A DNA stretch of 34,090 nucleotides from an uncultured Ruminococcus sp. (GCA_902785555.1 CACZZB010000016.1:1-34090); one strand, 5' to 3'. Counted from the stretch's first letter, positions 1 to 8,780 are shown. The notes: generated from the sequence alone by a model not told the origin. Translations and numbers: made by a program.

Positions 1-35
1 ATATTTTTTCTTCCTCTTTCTTGACATAGATTAAC

Positions 36-90
36 CCCCATAAAGTAGACTTGAAAACTTTTTGTTTTTTCAAGTGTCTACTCTATGGGG
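36..90. repeat. Imperfect inverted repeat at left edge (IS end or terminator)
   Basis: The arms CCCCATAAAGTAGAC+TTGAAAA (36-57) and its near-complement (about 67-90) form a stem of about 22 pairs, with one A.C mismatch, a two-base bulge and an A/T-rich loop. There is no clean T-run on either side. It lies just past the end of coaX on the minus strand and could end that transcript. The motif TGTCTACTCTATGGGG and its partner AGTCTACTTTATGGGG also look like the ends of IS3-family elements. On the minus strand an AGAGGAAG ribosome site points to a start codon just outside the window. Its nature is an inference. Confidence 0.5.
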
Positions 91-134
91 ATTATATCAA
101 AGGATCGCCCGGTTAATGTTTTATAAAGTAGTGA

Positions 135-899
135 TTATTTATTTTTGTTGTAAATGATTTCAAGACCATAGAGCAAAAGCTCATCATTAAGGATAATATC
201 GTGTTTGCAAAGCGGAATAATAACAGGTGAGATACCTCCCGTAGCAATAATAGTAGGAGTTCCGTCGATTTCGAGAGCCATTCTGTCAAGTAAGCCATCT
301 ATCATAGCGGCATTTCCAAGAACTATGCCTGAACGCATACAGTCGATAGTGTTTGTACCGATAGCTTTTTTAGGAGGTTCAAGTCCGATACCTTGAAGTT
401 GAGCGGCATTTTTTGTGAGAGATTCCATAGATACCTTTACACCGGGGATAATGACACCGCCACGATAACAAGAGTCTTTGTCAACGACACATATAGTTGT
501 AGCAGTACCCATGTCTATGACCATGAGAGGTTTGGGGTAAAGTGCGATAGCTGCTACAGCACCAACAACGAGGTCGCTGCCGAGTTGTGCAGGATTGTCG
601 ATTTTTATATTAAGACCTGTTTTTATACCCGGTCCGACTATAAGGGGAGTATGAGATATTACTTTTTTGACAGCGAGTTTTAGAATATCATTAAGCTGTG
701 GTACAACCGAAGAAATTATTCCTCCCTCAAAATCGTTTAAAGATAGGTGATTCAATTCAATGAGTATTTTTATCTGAACTGCATATTCATCGGCAGTTTT
801 ATTTTTATCCGTACCTATACGGGAAATAAAAGCTGTTTTTCCGTCAAAGATACCTCCAAATACGATATTTGTGTTTCCTACATCAATAGCTAAAATCAT
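135..899 (-). CDS. coaX: Type III pantothenate kinase (CoaX)
   Basis: This enzyme phosphorylates pantothenate with ATP, the first step of coenzyme A synthesis, in the cytoplasm. The 254 residues match the usual family length. The sequence shows the ASKHA phosphate loop DVGNTN at residues 6-11, the TGLNIKIDNPAQLGSD block at 94-109 whose final Asp is the family's catalytic base, and the adenosine/phosphate block MVIDMGTATT at 126-135, followed by GGVIIPG at 147-153. CoaX enzymes resist feedback by CoA and need a monovalent cation; that is family knowledge. It starts three bases after the stop of the upstream mechanosensitive channel gene, so the two are very likely co-transcribed. The ATG at 899 is the only start giving an intact phosphate loop. 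Confidence 0.96.
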   Translation of the reverse strand: MILAIDVGNTNIVFGGIFDGKTAFISRIGTDKNKTADEYAVQIKILIELNHLSLNDFEGGIISSVVPQLNDILKLAVKKVISHTPLIVGPGIKTGLNIKIDNPAQLGSDLVVGAVAAIALYPKPLMVIDMGTATTICVVDKDSCYRGGVIIPGVKVSMESLTKNAAQLQGIGLEPPKKAIGTNTIDCMRSGIVLGNAAMIDGLLDRMALEIDGTPTIIATGGISPVIIPLCKHDIILNDELLLYGLEIIYNKNK

Positions 900-902
900 T
901 TT

Positions 903-1796
903 TTAATAATCTCCTTTGTTATTTGATTCGTTTGGTATAAGGTGAACATCAAGCTGATTGAACGGGATAGAGATACCATTCTGTTCAAGTGCGGTTTTGA
1001 TGTTTTCCTGTATGGAGTAAAAAACTTTCCAATAATCCTGAGATGTACACCAAACCCATACACTCAAATCGACACTGCTTTCATTAAGCTTTTCAACAGC
1101 AACACGATTGTATTTTTCCTTGAGTATGGGTTCATAGTTGTTGATAAGGTTCATAATTATATTACGGGCTTTTTCTATATCTTCGGAGTATGATATAGGG
1201 ATGATAAGGTCGACACGTCTTTCTTCACGGACAAAATAATTTGTGATATTATTTGAAGTAAGACGGGAATTAGGGATAAGAATTTCCTTGTTGTCGTATG
1301 TGCAAAGAGTAGTATACATCATGTCTATCTTGACGATGTTACCTTTAAGCCCTTCGGTTTCGATATAATCACCAACTTTTAATTTTTTGTTGATGATGAT
1401 AAGAGTACCGCTTGCGACATTTGTAAGGCTGTCTTTAAGGGCAAGACCGATAGAAAAAGTTGCTGCACTGACAGTAGCGATAAGTGTAGTGATGTCAAAA
1501 CCTATTGTAGAGAGTACACATAATATAACAAGGACTTTAAGAATAGCATTTGTTGTTGAGTTTAAAAAGGATATTACAGTTTTATCGACTTTAGCCCTTG
1601 ACATTGCTCTGACAACTATTTTGCAGATAATTTTCGTAAGCCACCAACCGATGATAAAAATTATCAGTCCCGCGATAAGTTTAGGAAAAGCACTGATAAA
1701 CCAGTTGTATACACCTTCAAGCCATTTCTGAGCGATAGATAGATTTTTTTCTACATTGTTGTCGATATTCAAAGCTTCATCAAGAATAAAATACAT
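903..1796 (-). CDS. Small-conductance mechanosensitive channel, MscS family
   Basis: A membrane channel that opens under membrane tension and releases solutes during osmotic downshock. The 297 residues are typical of the short MscS/YkuT group. Hydrophobic segments lie at about residues 37-62, 82-100 and 103-135. The third is the Ala/Gly-rich pore helix (IATVSAATFSIGLALKDSLTN) and is followed by the beta domain (KVGDYIETEGLKGNIVKIDMMYTTL, 140-164) and the C-terminal alpha/beta cytoplasmic domain with the conserved IPNS at 174-177. AAGGAGG stands seven bases before the ATG. It is the first gene of a two-gene unit with coaX. The pairing has no obvious functional logic. Confidence 0.93.
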   Translation of the reverse strand: MYFILDEALNIDNNVEKNLSIAQKWLEGVYNWFISAFPKLIAGLIIFIIGWWLTKIICKIVVRAMSRAKVDKTVISFLNSTTNAILKVLVILCVLSTIGFDITTLIATVSAATFSIGLALKDSLTNVASGTLIIINKKLKVGDYIETEGLKGNIVKIDMMYTTLCTYDNKEILIPNSRLTSNNITNYFVREERRVDLIIPISYSEDIEKARNIIMNLINNYEPILKEKYNRVAVEKLNESSVDLSVWVWCTSQDYWKVFYSIQENIKTALEQNGISIPFNQLDVHLIPNESNNKGDY

Positions 1797-1829
1797 TTTT
1801 AAGCCTCCTTAATATTTTTAATCAAATAT

Positions 1830-1858
1830 ATTATAACATATAACAAAGAAATATAAAA
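1830..1858 (-). promoter_or_regulatory. Candidate sigma-A promoter for the mscS-coaX unit
   Basis: On the minus strand a perfect TATAAT (1830-1835) is preceded by an extended -10 TG. The -35 at 17-bp spacing is a poor TTTTAT. It lies 33 bp upstream of the channel gene. Confidence 0.45.
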
Positions 1859-1885
1859 GAAAAAAATGTTATATTTTTGTAGCTC

Positions 1886-1914
1886 TTGAAAAAAAGTGTA
1901 AATTATTGTATTAT
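1886..1914 (+). promoter_or_regulatory. Sigma-A promoter for the MORN-repeat gene
   Basis: TTGAAA (1886-1891), a 17-bp spacer, then TATTAT (1909-1914), about 37 bp before the start codon. It matches the housekeeping consensus well and faces away from the mscS promoter. Confidence 0.6.
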
Positions 1915-1950
1915 TTTTGTATATAGTAAAAGTGCTGGAGGAATATGAAA

Positions 1951-4575
1951 ATGACGGCTGATATAAATAAAAATATTATATATTATGGAGTTTATGATAC
2001 TGAAAGAGAAATATTGGATAAGAACGATATACTTTGTGCGGTGAGAAAACGTTTTTTTTCAACAGGTTCCAAGCAAAAAGGACGAGGTAATATAAAAGCG
2101 GAAGATGGTTTATATAATTACAGTTATGTTATGGAATATGGGGTGAGTTTGCGTTACAGGAAGCTGAAACCAAACGGTCAGCAGCTTGAAAGAGTGTTTG
2201 ACATAGCAGGAGGATATTTTGTAGAGACACTTGACGAAAAGCACAGAGCCGTAAAAAAGTCTTTTTTTGACAGCAGGCATAATTGGAAGAAAACACAGTT
2301 TTTATCTTATGAAAATGATAGTAAAAATTATGAGATATATCCTTCAAAGGATGGTAATAAACCTGTTTTGATATTAAAATCTTCGGAGGATGTACAAAAA
2401 CTGTATGCTTTTGATATGCTTATTGAAGATATGATGATGGATAAACTGAATATAGTAGCAGGAGAACCTAAAATATTGTGTTCAACGAATTTCGGGAAAT
2501 TATATTTTTGTACTTATGAGGAATGCAACAGAAGAAAAGAGATACTTAAGAACTTATCCGTGTCATCAGATGAAATGTATATCAATACTGAAGTATATGC
2601 TGATATCTCCACAGAAAATACAGTTGAAGAAGTAAATGAAATAATTATTGAAGATGGAGAAAAAGCTGAAGAATATGTACCTGTTGAAGATGAAAGGAAA
2701 ATCGAAAATGATATCGTGGAGGAATCTGTTGAAAAGGAGATGACAAAAGAAGTTGCAATTATAGAAGAAAGTGATATAGAAGATATGAAGTTTGAGTCTT
2801 GCAGCGACAGTGCACCTTGCGAAAGAAAATGCAAGTTTGTCGGAGAATGTCCTTATGAAACGGTTGATAAACAGATAATAGATTCTGATGGAAAGAGATA
2901 TGTTTATTTCGGAGATATATCCGATAATAAGAGAAACGGTAAGGGCAGGACTATTACCAAAAGCGGTGAAACGGCATATGAAGGTCAGTATATTGACGGT
3001 ATGAAAGACGGTGTGGGAGCTTATTATTATAAATCGGGGAAATTGTGCTATACAGGAAATTGGAAAGAAAATAAAAAGAATGGTTTTGGAGTGCTGTTCT
3101 CACAGGATAATGAAAGTATTTTTGTCGGTGAATGGCACAATGATGAACAGGTGAATATAGGGACTTTATTTGACATCAAAGGAAAACTGCTTTATTGCGG
3201 AAATATGAATAATGGCATAAAACAGGGAATAGGAATGACATATAGTGATATCACCGGTAACTATTTTGTGGGAAAATATAAAGATGGACAGTTTTTATTC
3301 AGCGGAACTGAGTTTGACAGTAATGGAACATTGCTGTATACAGGTGAATACAGGAATAATAAGAGAAATGGTTCGGGAATATCGTATAATCCTGACGGAG
3401 ATTTGAGATATAAAGGTGAATGGGTTGATAATTTATATGACGGGTCAGGAACTCTTTATCTTGAAGACGGTGGAACTTTCGATGGACAATTCAAACTTGG
3501 TCAGGCATCGGGCAGCGGCATTTTAACAGACAGTCATGGTAAGATAATATACGCAGGTAATTTTGTTGATGGAATGTATAATGGAACAGGAAAACTTTTT
3601 TTAGATAAAGGAGGTTATGCAGAGGGAGAGTTTACTGACGGAGAGCCCAATGGTATATTCAGGGAATATAATTCGGACGGTCGGATTGTATATATCGGAG
3701 AATGGCTTGATATGCACAGAAATGGCAAGGGTACAGAATATAAAGACAGTGAAAAAATATATGAAGGAGAATTTGTGAATTCTCTTTATCATGGCCAGGG
3801 AAAACAGTTTTGCAACGGATGTGAAGTGTATAAAGGATATTTTATAGAAGGAATAAGAAACGGATACGGAGTAGAAATCGAAGAAAATAAAATACATTAT
3901 AGAGGAATGTGGAAAAACGGCTTGTACGACGGTGCAGGTATGCTGTTTGAAAACGGCAGTTTGAAATATCTTGGAATGTTCAGAAATGGTATGAAAAACG
4001 GCAGAATAAATGAATTGTCAGAAAACATGGTAATAAGAGAATCGGTTTATGAAGATGATGTTCTTGTATACATGAGAGAATATTTTTCAGATGGAACGCT
4101 TGCATATTATGGAAGCATGAGTGACGGAATGAAAAACGGAATGGGCTGTGAATTCGGTAATTCGTTTGAAAAGAGTTTTGAGGGTATATTCAAAAACGAT
4201 GCAGGCGAGAAGCCAATGAAAGTGATATTGAAAAAACTTGATGATATACCGTCATGCGAAGAATTGAAAGATACAGAATACGAGAAATACAGGGTGTTGC
4301 CTGAAATAGCGATAGATATGGAACTATCGGTTGATGAAGCTAAAGGAATCTATACAGGAAAATTAAAGGATAGTATTCCTGACGGCAAAGGAACAGTACT
4401 TTATTCAGATCATAGATATACGGGTAATTTTTCTATGGGAAAGCCAAATGGGTATGGAGTAATATATATGAGTGACGGCTCGGAGAAGAAAGGGATTTTT
4501 TCAACGGAGAAATTTAAAGACAGTGTTAAATTGGAATTTGCGGAGATAGAATATTACTATAAAGGTGTGGAATGA
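1951..4575 (+). CDS. Large MORN-repeat protein with Cys4 motif
   Basis: The function is unknown. Residues 1 to about 215 form an N-terminal region I do not recognise. About 218-283 is a very acidic, probably disordered linker. A compact Cys cluster follows at C284, C290, C294 and C300 (spacing x5, x3, x5), which could bind a metal. From about 314 to the C-terminus come many MORN-type repeats (Y.G.W..G...G.G....ADG pattern), interrupted around 730-805 by a less repetitive stretch. There is no signal peptide or membrane segment, so it is predicted cytoplasmic. MORN repeats are beta-hairpin scaffolds that bind lipids or proteins in other organisms. Two in-frame ATGs exist, at 1945 and 1951. GGAGG at 1937-1941 lies only 3 bases from the first and 9 from the second, so 1951 is preferred. 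The stop overlaps the start of the HAD gene by four bases. Confidence 0.85.
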   Translation: MTADINKNIIYYGVYDTEREILDKNDILCAVRKRFFSTGSKQKGRGNIKAEDGLYNYSYVMEYGVSLRYRKLKPNGQQLERVFDIAGGYFVETLDEKHRAVKKSFFDSRHNWKKTQFLSYENDSKNYEIYPSKDGNKPVLILKSSEDVQKLYAFDMLIEDMMMDKLNIVAGEPKILCSTNFGKLYFCTYEECNRRKEILKNLSVSSDEMYINTEVYADISTENTVEEVNEIIIEDGEKAEEYVPVEDERKIENDIVEESVEKEMTKEVAIIEESDIEDMKFESCSDSAPCERKCKFVGECPYETVDKQIIDSDGKRYVYFGDISDNKRNGKGRTITKSGETAYEGQYIDGMKDGVGAYYYKSGKLCYTGNWKENKKNGFGVLFSQDNESIFVGEWHNDEQVNIGTLFDIKGKLLYCGNMNNGIKQGIGMTYSDITGNYFVGKYKDGQFLFSGTEFDSNGTLLYTGEYRNNKRNGSGISYNPDGDLRYKGEWVDNLYDGSGTLYLEDGGTFDGQFKLGQASGSGILTDSHGKIIYAGNFVDGMYNGTGKLFLDKGGYAEGEFTDGEPNGIFREYNSDGRIVYIGEWLDMHRNGKGTEYKDSEKIYEGEFVNSLYHGQGKQFCNGCEVYKGYFIEGIRNGYGVEIEENKIHYRGMWKNGLYDGAGMLFENGSLKYLGMFRNGMKNGRINELSENMVIRESVYEDDVLVYMREYFSDGTLAYYGSMSDGMKNGMGCEFGNSFEKSFEGIFKNDAGEKPMKVILKKLDDIPSCEELKDTEYEKYRVLPEIAIDMELSVDEAKGIYTGKLKDSIPDGKGTVLYSDHRYTGNFSMGKPNGYGVIYMSDGSEKKGIFSTEKFKDSVKLEFAEIEYYYKGVE

Positions 4576-5396
4576 TGAAAATATTGTATATATCTGATCT
4601 TGACGGAACTCTTTTGGATAAAAATGCGAGATTGAGCAAATATTCAGCGGAAATTATCAGCGGATTGATAAAAAAAGGTATGTTGTTTTCAGTGGCAACG
4701 GCAAGGAGTCAGTCAAGTGTAAGTATATTGAGAAATTTAGATATCAATATTCCATGTATACAGCTTAATGGGGTCTTGATGTATGATTTCATAAATAAAA
4801 AATATATCGACTGTACGCCGATGGATACGGGAACAGCCGATAGGATAATAAATATATTAAAATTATTTGACAGGATGTCATTCGTATATAAGTTTGATGA
4901 AGACTGCGGTATAAATGTTGAATTTGAAAAATTGCAGAATGAAGTTGAAAGAAATTTCTTCAATGCAAGAAAGGATCAGGATTATAAAAGCTTCAGGCAA
5001 GTTGAAAGTATCAAAGCAAATGAAAATGACAGAATAATATATTTTACGATGGTAGATGAATATGAGAGATTGAAGCCGATATATGAGGAGATAAAGAAAC
5101 TTCCGAAGGCAAAACCAACATTATACAGCGATAATTATTCTGATTTGTATTTTCTCGAGGTATTCAGTGCAGATGCCACAAAGGCTGCAGGAGTGCTTAA
5201 ATTAAAGAATATGCTGAAAGCTGATAAAGTTGTGGCATTTGGAGATAATCTGAATGATATAGATATGCTGAAGGTATCTGATGTAGGGATAGCAGTAGAA
5301 GATTGTGTTGAAGAAGTAAAGAATTATGCGGATATTATAATAGGAAAAAGTTATGAAGACGGAGTAGCAGAGTATCTTTTGAATGTATACAAGTGA
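4572..5396 (+). CDS. Cof-type HAD-IIB family phosphatase
   Basis: A haloacid-dehalogenase-fold phosphatase of the Cof/IIB subfamily, which dephosphorylates sugar phosphates, nucleotides or cofactors; the substrate cannot be read from sequence. Length is 274 residues. Motif I DLDGT with nucleophile D9 and acid/base D11 is at the N-terminus, motif II is the SVATAR stretch at about 39-44, and motif IV GDNLNDIDML lies near residues 223-232, followed by the typical GIAVEDC. The ATG at 4572 overlaps the MORN stop as ATGA, so translation is coupled; a second ATG at 4575 is also possible. Coupling to the MORN protein suggests a shared role or simply shared dosage. The gene ends three bases from the convergent histidine phosphatase gene, with no terminator visible between. 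Confidence 0.93.
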   Translation: MMKILYISDLDGTLLDKNARLSKYSAEIISGLIKKGMLFSVATARSQSSVSILRNLDINIPCIQLNGVLMYDFINKKYIDCTPMDTGTADRIINILKLFDRMSFVYKFDEDCGINVEFEKLQNEVERNFFNARKDQDYKSFRQVESIKANENDRIIYFTMVDEYERLKPIYEEIKKLPKAKPTLYSDNYSDLYFLEVFSADATKAAGVLKLKNMLKADKVVAFGDNLNDIDMLKVSDVGIAVEDCVEEVKNYADIIIGKSYEDGVAEYLLNVYK

Positions 5397-5399
5397 ATA

Positions 5400-6059
5400 T
5401 TACTCAAAAAATTCCATGTCGCTGTGTGAAGGATTTTTGGGTTTGGGAGCAAAAGGGACAGTATCAAAAACTTCGACTATCTTGTCACGAAACCATAATG
5501 AAGGAGTGACACGGATAGCAAAACCATAGCCATTATCCATACGCCATTGATGACTCTGAGCGTGTGGGATGCCGTAGACGGAAAGCAATGTCATAATGAT
5601 ACCGCCATGAGTGATAATAGATGAAGCTGTAATATTGGATGAAATAATTTCTTGGACGATATGTTCAAAAGCCTTGCATATACGCAAAGCAAATTGTTTT
5701 CCCGATTCACCGTGGGGCGGAGGGAACTGATCGGAATTTTGAAGCCATGAAGAAAAAGCCGGATCGCCTGCAAGTTCAATAGCACTTTTTCCTTCCCAAT
5801 CACCGAAATTACATTCGCTCAAATCACCAACTGTTTTTATTTCATCATCAGGATAAATTATAGAACAGGTTTCCGTACATCTTGTCAGCGGACTTGAAAA
5901 AACTATTTGCGTATGTGGATAACCATGATTTTTTTTGATGTTTTCAAGGGAAATTTTGCCTTTTTGTGAAAGATGAACATCGGTAGAACCTATGTATCTG
6001 CCCTTTAGTGTTTCATCGATAGAACCATGACGGATAATATAAATTACATAAGACTGCAT
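5400..6059 (-). CDS. Histidine phosphatase family protein (phosphoglycerate mutase-like)
   Basis: A member of the branch-1 histidine phosphatase superfamily (PhoE/CobC/GpmB type). The catalytic phospho-histidine is H11 in IIRHGS. The second phosphate pocket residues are R60 (SSPLTRC), E82 (LSECNFG) and H151 (IITHGG). The 219 residues are a normal length. The LSECNFGDWEGKS block is characteristic of the alpha-ribazole phosphatase/PhoE-like branch, but there are no cobalamin genes nearby, so the substrate is open. The C-terminal 40 residues are Pro/Phe-rich and diverge from the family. GGAGATTTATCC precedes the ATG. It is transcribed alone, convergent with the HAD gene and divergent from the XRE regulator gene. 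Confidence 0.92.
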   Translation of the reverse strand: MQSYVIYIIRHGSIDETLKGRYIGSTDVHLSQKGKISLENIKKNHGYPHTQIVFSSPLTRCTETCSIIYPDDEIKTVGDLSECNFGDWEGKSAIELAGDPAFSSWLQNSDQFPPPHGESGKQFALRICKAFEHIVQEIISSNITASSIITHGGIIMTLLSVYGIPHAQSHQWRMDNGYGFAIRVTPSLWFRDKIVEVFDTVPFAPKPKNPSHSDMEFFE

Positions 6060-6102
6060 ATGGATAAATCTCCTTTTTAATATAAAAAATTTTAAAAAAA
6101 AC

Positions 6103-6131
6103 TTTACAAACAGTTTAAAATGTTATATAAT
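6103..6131 (+). promoter_or_regulatory. Sigma-A promoter upstream of XRE regulator
   Basis: TTTACA (6103-6108), a 17-bp spacer and a perfect TATAAT (6126-6131). A second possible start is an extended -10, TGGTATAAT, at 6196-6204, only about 20 bp before the ATG. Confidence 0.6.
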
Positions 6132-6225
6132 TTACCTACTGTTTATATTTGGTTTATTGAATATAATTCCATATAAATTAAATATATAATTTTGTTGGTA
6201 TAATGTCAAGGGGTTTTGAAAGTAT

Positions 6226-6891
6226 ATGAGTGATTTTCCGAGAATAATCACGTTACTCAGAAAAGAGAGAGGCTTGAGTCAAAAACAGGTAGCATTGGAG
6301 CTTGAAGTTTCACAGGCTTTGCTTTCGCATTATGAAAAAGGTATTAGAGAATGCGGGCTTGATTTTGTAGTGAAAATGGCAGATTATTATAATGTGTCAT
6401 GTGACTATATATTAGGCAGAACATCTGAAAGAAACAGTTCAAATGCAGGATACGATTCTTTGAACGAGAACGCTGGAAAGATAAATATAAAAAATAGTGC
6501 AATACTTGAATCTAATAAAAAAATGATAGTTGATTCCTTGGAAGTGGTGTATGGTCTTTTGGAACAGACGGAAAGCAAAGGGCTTAATACTGAAGTATCA
6601 TCATATCTGATGGTCAGTATATACAAGATCATAAGGATATTATATTCAGCCAATCCGAAAAATCCGCAGGCAATGTTTTCGATAATTCCGGAATTGTATT
6701 CAGGATTGTCAACGGCACTTCAAAGCATAAACGAATCAAATTCAAGAAATTTGTCATCAGGGAAGAATTCGGAAGTAAAATTTGCACCATCACTGTCACC
6801 GGATATAATTTCAAGATATTATGGAGAACTATCAACTTCTTTATATAATCTTATCCAGAAGACAGAGGAAAAGATGAAAAAACTTTGTTAA
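6226..6891 (+). CDS. XRE-family transcriptional regulator
   Basis: A DNA-binding protein of the Cro/C1 type. Residues 5-60 form an HTH_3 domain: LRKERGLSQKQVALELEVSQ is helix-turn-helix text, followed by LLSHYEKGIRECGLDFVVKMADYYNVSCDYILGRT. The remaining 150 residues are an unrecognised, mostly helical, Ser/Asn-rich sensing or dimerisation region. Length is 221 residues with no membrane segment. AAGGGG at 6208-6213 is about 12 bases from the ATG, a long spacing. The gene is monocistronic, ending in a hairpin terminator before the phosphopantetheinyl transferase gene. Target genes are unknown, and autoregulation is likely but not shown by a clear operator. Confidence 0.9.
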   Translation: MSDFPRIITLLRKERGLSQKQVALELEVSQALLSHYEKGIRECGLDFVVKMADYYNVSCDYILGRTSERNSSNAGYDSLNENAGKINIKNSAILESNKKMIVDSLEVVYGLLEQTESKGLNTEVSSYLMVSIYKIIRILYSANPKNPQAMFSIIPELYSGLSTALQSINESNSRNLSSGKNSEVKFAPSLSPDIISRYYGELSTSLYNLIQKTEEKMKKLC

Positions 6892-6895
6892 AAGA

Positions 6896-6934
6896 ATCGG
6901 AGTACAGTTTTTGGAGCTGTACTTCGATTTTTTG
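6896..6934 (+). terminator. Rho-independent terminator after XRE gene
   Basis: ATCGGAGTACAG pairs with CTGTACTTCGAT (one mismatch), with a nine-base loop and a run of six T. The next gene starts 12 bases downstream with no other promoter seen, so some read-through is likely. Confidence 0.8.
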
Positions 6935-6945
6935 GGAGATATGAT

Positions 6946-7566
6946 ATGATATATATACTTGAAAATGTATGTGATTTGAACGAAAGTTTTCTTGAAAAGG
7001 CAATAGATAAATTGAGTGTTCAAAGACATAAAGATATGGAGAAATATTCTTTGCTGAGTGACAGGATAAACAGTTGTGCAGTATATTTGCTTTTAAGATA
7101 CGGTTTGATGAAAGAGTACAGTTTAAAAAATAAACCTAAGTTTGAGTACAGAAAAAGGGGAAAACCATATTTAAAAGATATTGAAGGAATATATTTTAAT
7201 TTAAGTCATTGTAAAAATACAGCAGTGTGTATAATATCGGAAAATGATACAGCGATAGATGTAATGGATATAAGAAAAGTACACAGAGGGGTATTAAGAA
7301 GATGCTGTACGGTCGAAGAAATTGATAAAATAAATAGAAGTAAATTTCCGGATAGGGAATTTACAAAATTATGGACTAAAAAAGAATGCTATTCAAAATT
7401 AGATGGTAGTGGTTTGCTACTTGATTTTTCCGAAATAGATGAAAGGGTGCCGGAAATGTCGGATATTTACACGGAAGATCAAGGAGTATATATTTTATCA
7501 TATTATTCTCCACAAAAGACTGAAATATTAAAAATAGGAATAAATGAATTATTGAAAATAATATAA
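6946..7566 (+). CDS. Sfp-type 4'-phosphopantetheinyl transferase superfamily protein
   Basis: This family moves the phosphopantetheine arm of CoA to a serine on carrier proteins. Length is 206 residues. Family marks are the KPYL strand (73-76), FNLSHC at 84-89, AIDVMDI at 103-109, and LWTKKECYSK at 142-151. In Sfp the Mg2+ ligands are the Asp and Glu of a G-I-D-I-E motif plus the Glu of WTxKE. Here D105 and E147 are kept, but the Glu position is Met107 and the Gly is Ala103; Asp108 follows directly and might substitute. No polyketide or non-ribosomal peptide synthase is nearby. It lies in a tight unit with the LCP gene (16-base gap). Confidence 0.85.
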   Translation: MIYILENVCDLNESFLEKAIDKLSVQRHKDMEKYSLLSDRINSCAVYLLLRYGLMKEYSLKNKPKFEYRKRGKPYLKDIEGIYFNLSHCKNTAVCIISENDTAIDVMDIRKVHRGVLRRCCTVEEIDKINRSKFPDREFTKLWTKKECYSKLDGSGLLLDFSEIDERVPEMSDIYTEDQGVYILSYYSPQKTEILKIGINELLKII

Positions 7567-7582
7567 AAAGGAGGAAAATCAT

Positions 7583-8779
7583 ATGGGAAATAAAAAAGAT
7601 TATGGAGACGGATATAATTTTCAGGAAGTGTTTTTTAAATCACATCCTGTAAATAAAAAAAATCCCAATCCGATACCGCCTGAAAATAAGAAACCGCATA
7701 AAAAGTCTTCAGAATCTCCAAAACCGCCCGAACAGAAACCGAAATTTATACCTATTGAAGTTGATGACAAGAAAAAGAAACGTGGCTTTTTGAAACTTTT
7801 GATTTGGTTTATCATAATAGTTATATTTGTTTCATTCGGAAGCATTATCTTTTTAATATCGAGAATAGATTATACAAGAGAAAATCCAAATGAAGAAATG
7901 ATAATTAACATGGTAGGAGAATTGAAAAGCGACTCCGATGTTCAAAATATATTGATATTCGGTACAGATAATCATCCGAAGGATGAAAACGGACGTTCTG
8001 ATTCGATGATATTGGTCTCTATAGATAAAAAACATAAAATAATAAAGCAGACTTCATTTTTGAGAGATCTTTATTTGCCTATTGTCGGATATGATGAAGA
8101 AAGATTGAATGCAGCATTTGCAATAGGCGGAGCCAAACTTGCAGTCGAAACGATAGAATATAATTTTCATATAAAAATAGACAGCTATATAACAGTAGAT
8201 TTTGAAAGTTTTGAATCTATAATAGATGGTATCGGAGGTATAGATATGGAGCTTTCAGAGATTGAGATAGAATACATCAATTGGCAGAGTTATAAGAATA
8301 AGCAAGTAGATGATGAAAATGAACTGAAAAAAGATGACTATATTTTTTATGAAAAAGATGATAAAAATGTCGCGATGGTTCATCTGAACGGCAGGCAGAC
8401 ATTATGGCACGCAAGAAATCGAGGAGATGAAAAAAAAGGTTTTGATGGCGATGACTTTATGAGAACATCAAGACAGCGTGATGTTATAGATACGGTAATG
8501 TCTAAGCTTCAGAAATCAAATTCGATAGATCTTGTAAAAACTATATATCAAGTAGCTCCAATGATAAAAACGAACATGAACCTTGGCAATGCGTTGAAAT
8601 TAAGTTTTGGCATAATAAATTATTTGAGATATGAAAGAATGACATTTAGAATACCGCAGTCATTTAATTATACGAATGAAGTAATAGATGGGGCACAGGT
8701 ATTAGTTATAAGCAATATGGATGAAGAAATAAAAACGTTGCACGAATTTGTTTTCGATTTGGATAAAAAAGATAAGTAA
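7583..8779 (+). CDS. LCP (LytR-CpsA-Psr) family cell-wall glycopolymer ligase
   Basis: LCP enzymes attach teichoic acids, capsule or other anionic polymers from lipid carriers to peptidoglycan on the outer face of the membrane. Length is 398 residues. Residues 1-68 are a cytoplasmic Pro/Lys-rich tail, 69-93 a single transmembrane anchor, and the LCP domain spans about 118-320. The domain begins NILIFGTDN, with D129, R138/D140 (GRSDSMIL) and R161/D162 (FLRDLYLP) matching the pyrophosphate/Mg site. HARNRGDE and RTSRQRDVI near 275-305 are the typical distal arginine motifs. AAAAGGAGGAAAATC precedes the ATG. It follows the phosphopantetheinyl transferase gene and ends at a strong bidirectional terminator. 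Confidence 0.93.
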   Translation: MGNKKDYGDGYNFQEVFFKSHPVNKKNPNPIPPENKKPHKKSSESPKPPEQKPKFIPIEVDDKKKKRGFLKLLIWFIIIVIFVSFGSIIFLISRIDYTRENPNEEMIINMVGELKSDSDVQNILIFGTDNHPKDENGRSDSMILVSIDKKHKIIKQTSFLRDLYLPIVGYDEERLNAAFAIGGAKLAVETIEYNFHIKIDSYITVDFESFESIIDGIGGIDMELSEIEIEYINWQSYKNKQVDDENELKKDDYIFYEKDDKNVAMVHLNGRQTLWHARNRGDEKKGFDGDDFMRTSRQRDVIDTVMSKLQKSNSIDLVKTIYQVAPMIKTNMNLGNALKLSFGIINYLRYERMTFRIPQSFNYTNEVIDGAQVLVISNMDEEIKTLHEFVFDLDKKDK

Positions 8780-8780
8780 A

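Noticed and set aside
2514..2834. A 106-residue Ser/Ile-rich minus-strand frame inside the MORN gene
   Set aside because: Antisense of the acidic linker; Glu codons read backwards as Ser/Phe codons.
1951..4575. CRISPR-like or DNA tandem repeat in the MORN gene
   Set aside because: The repetition is at protein level only; the DNA copies are diverged and lie within one open frame.
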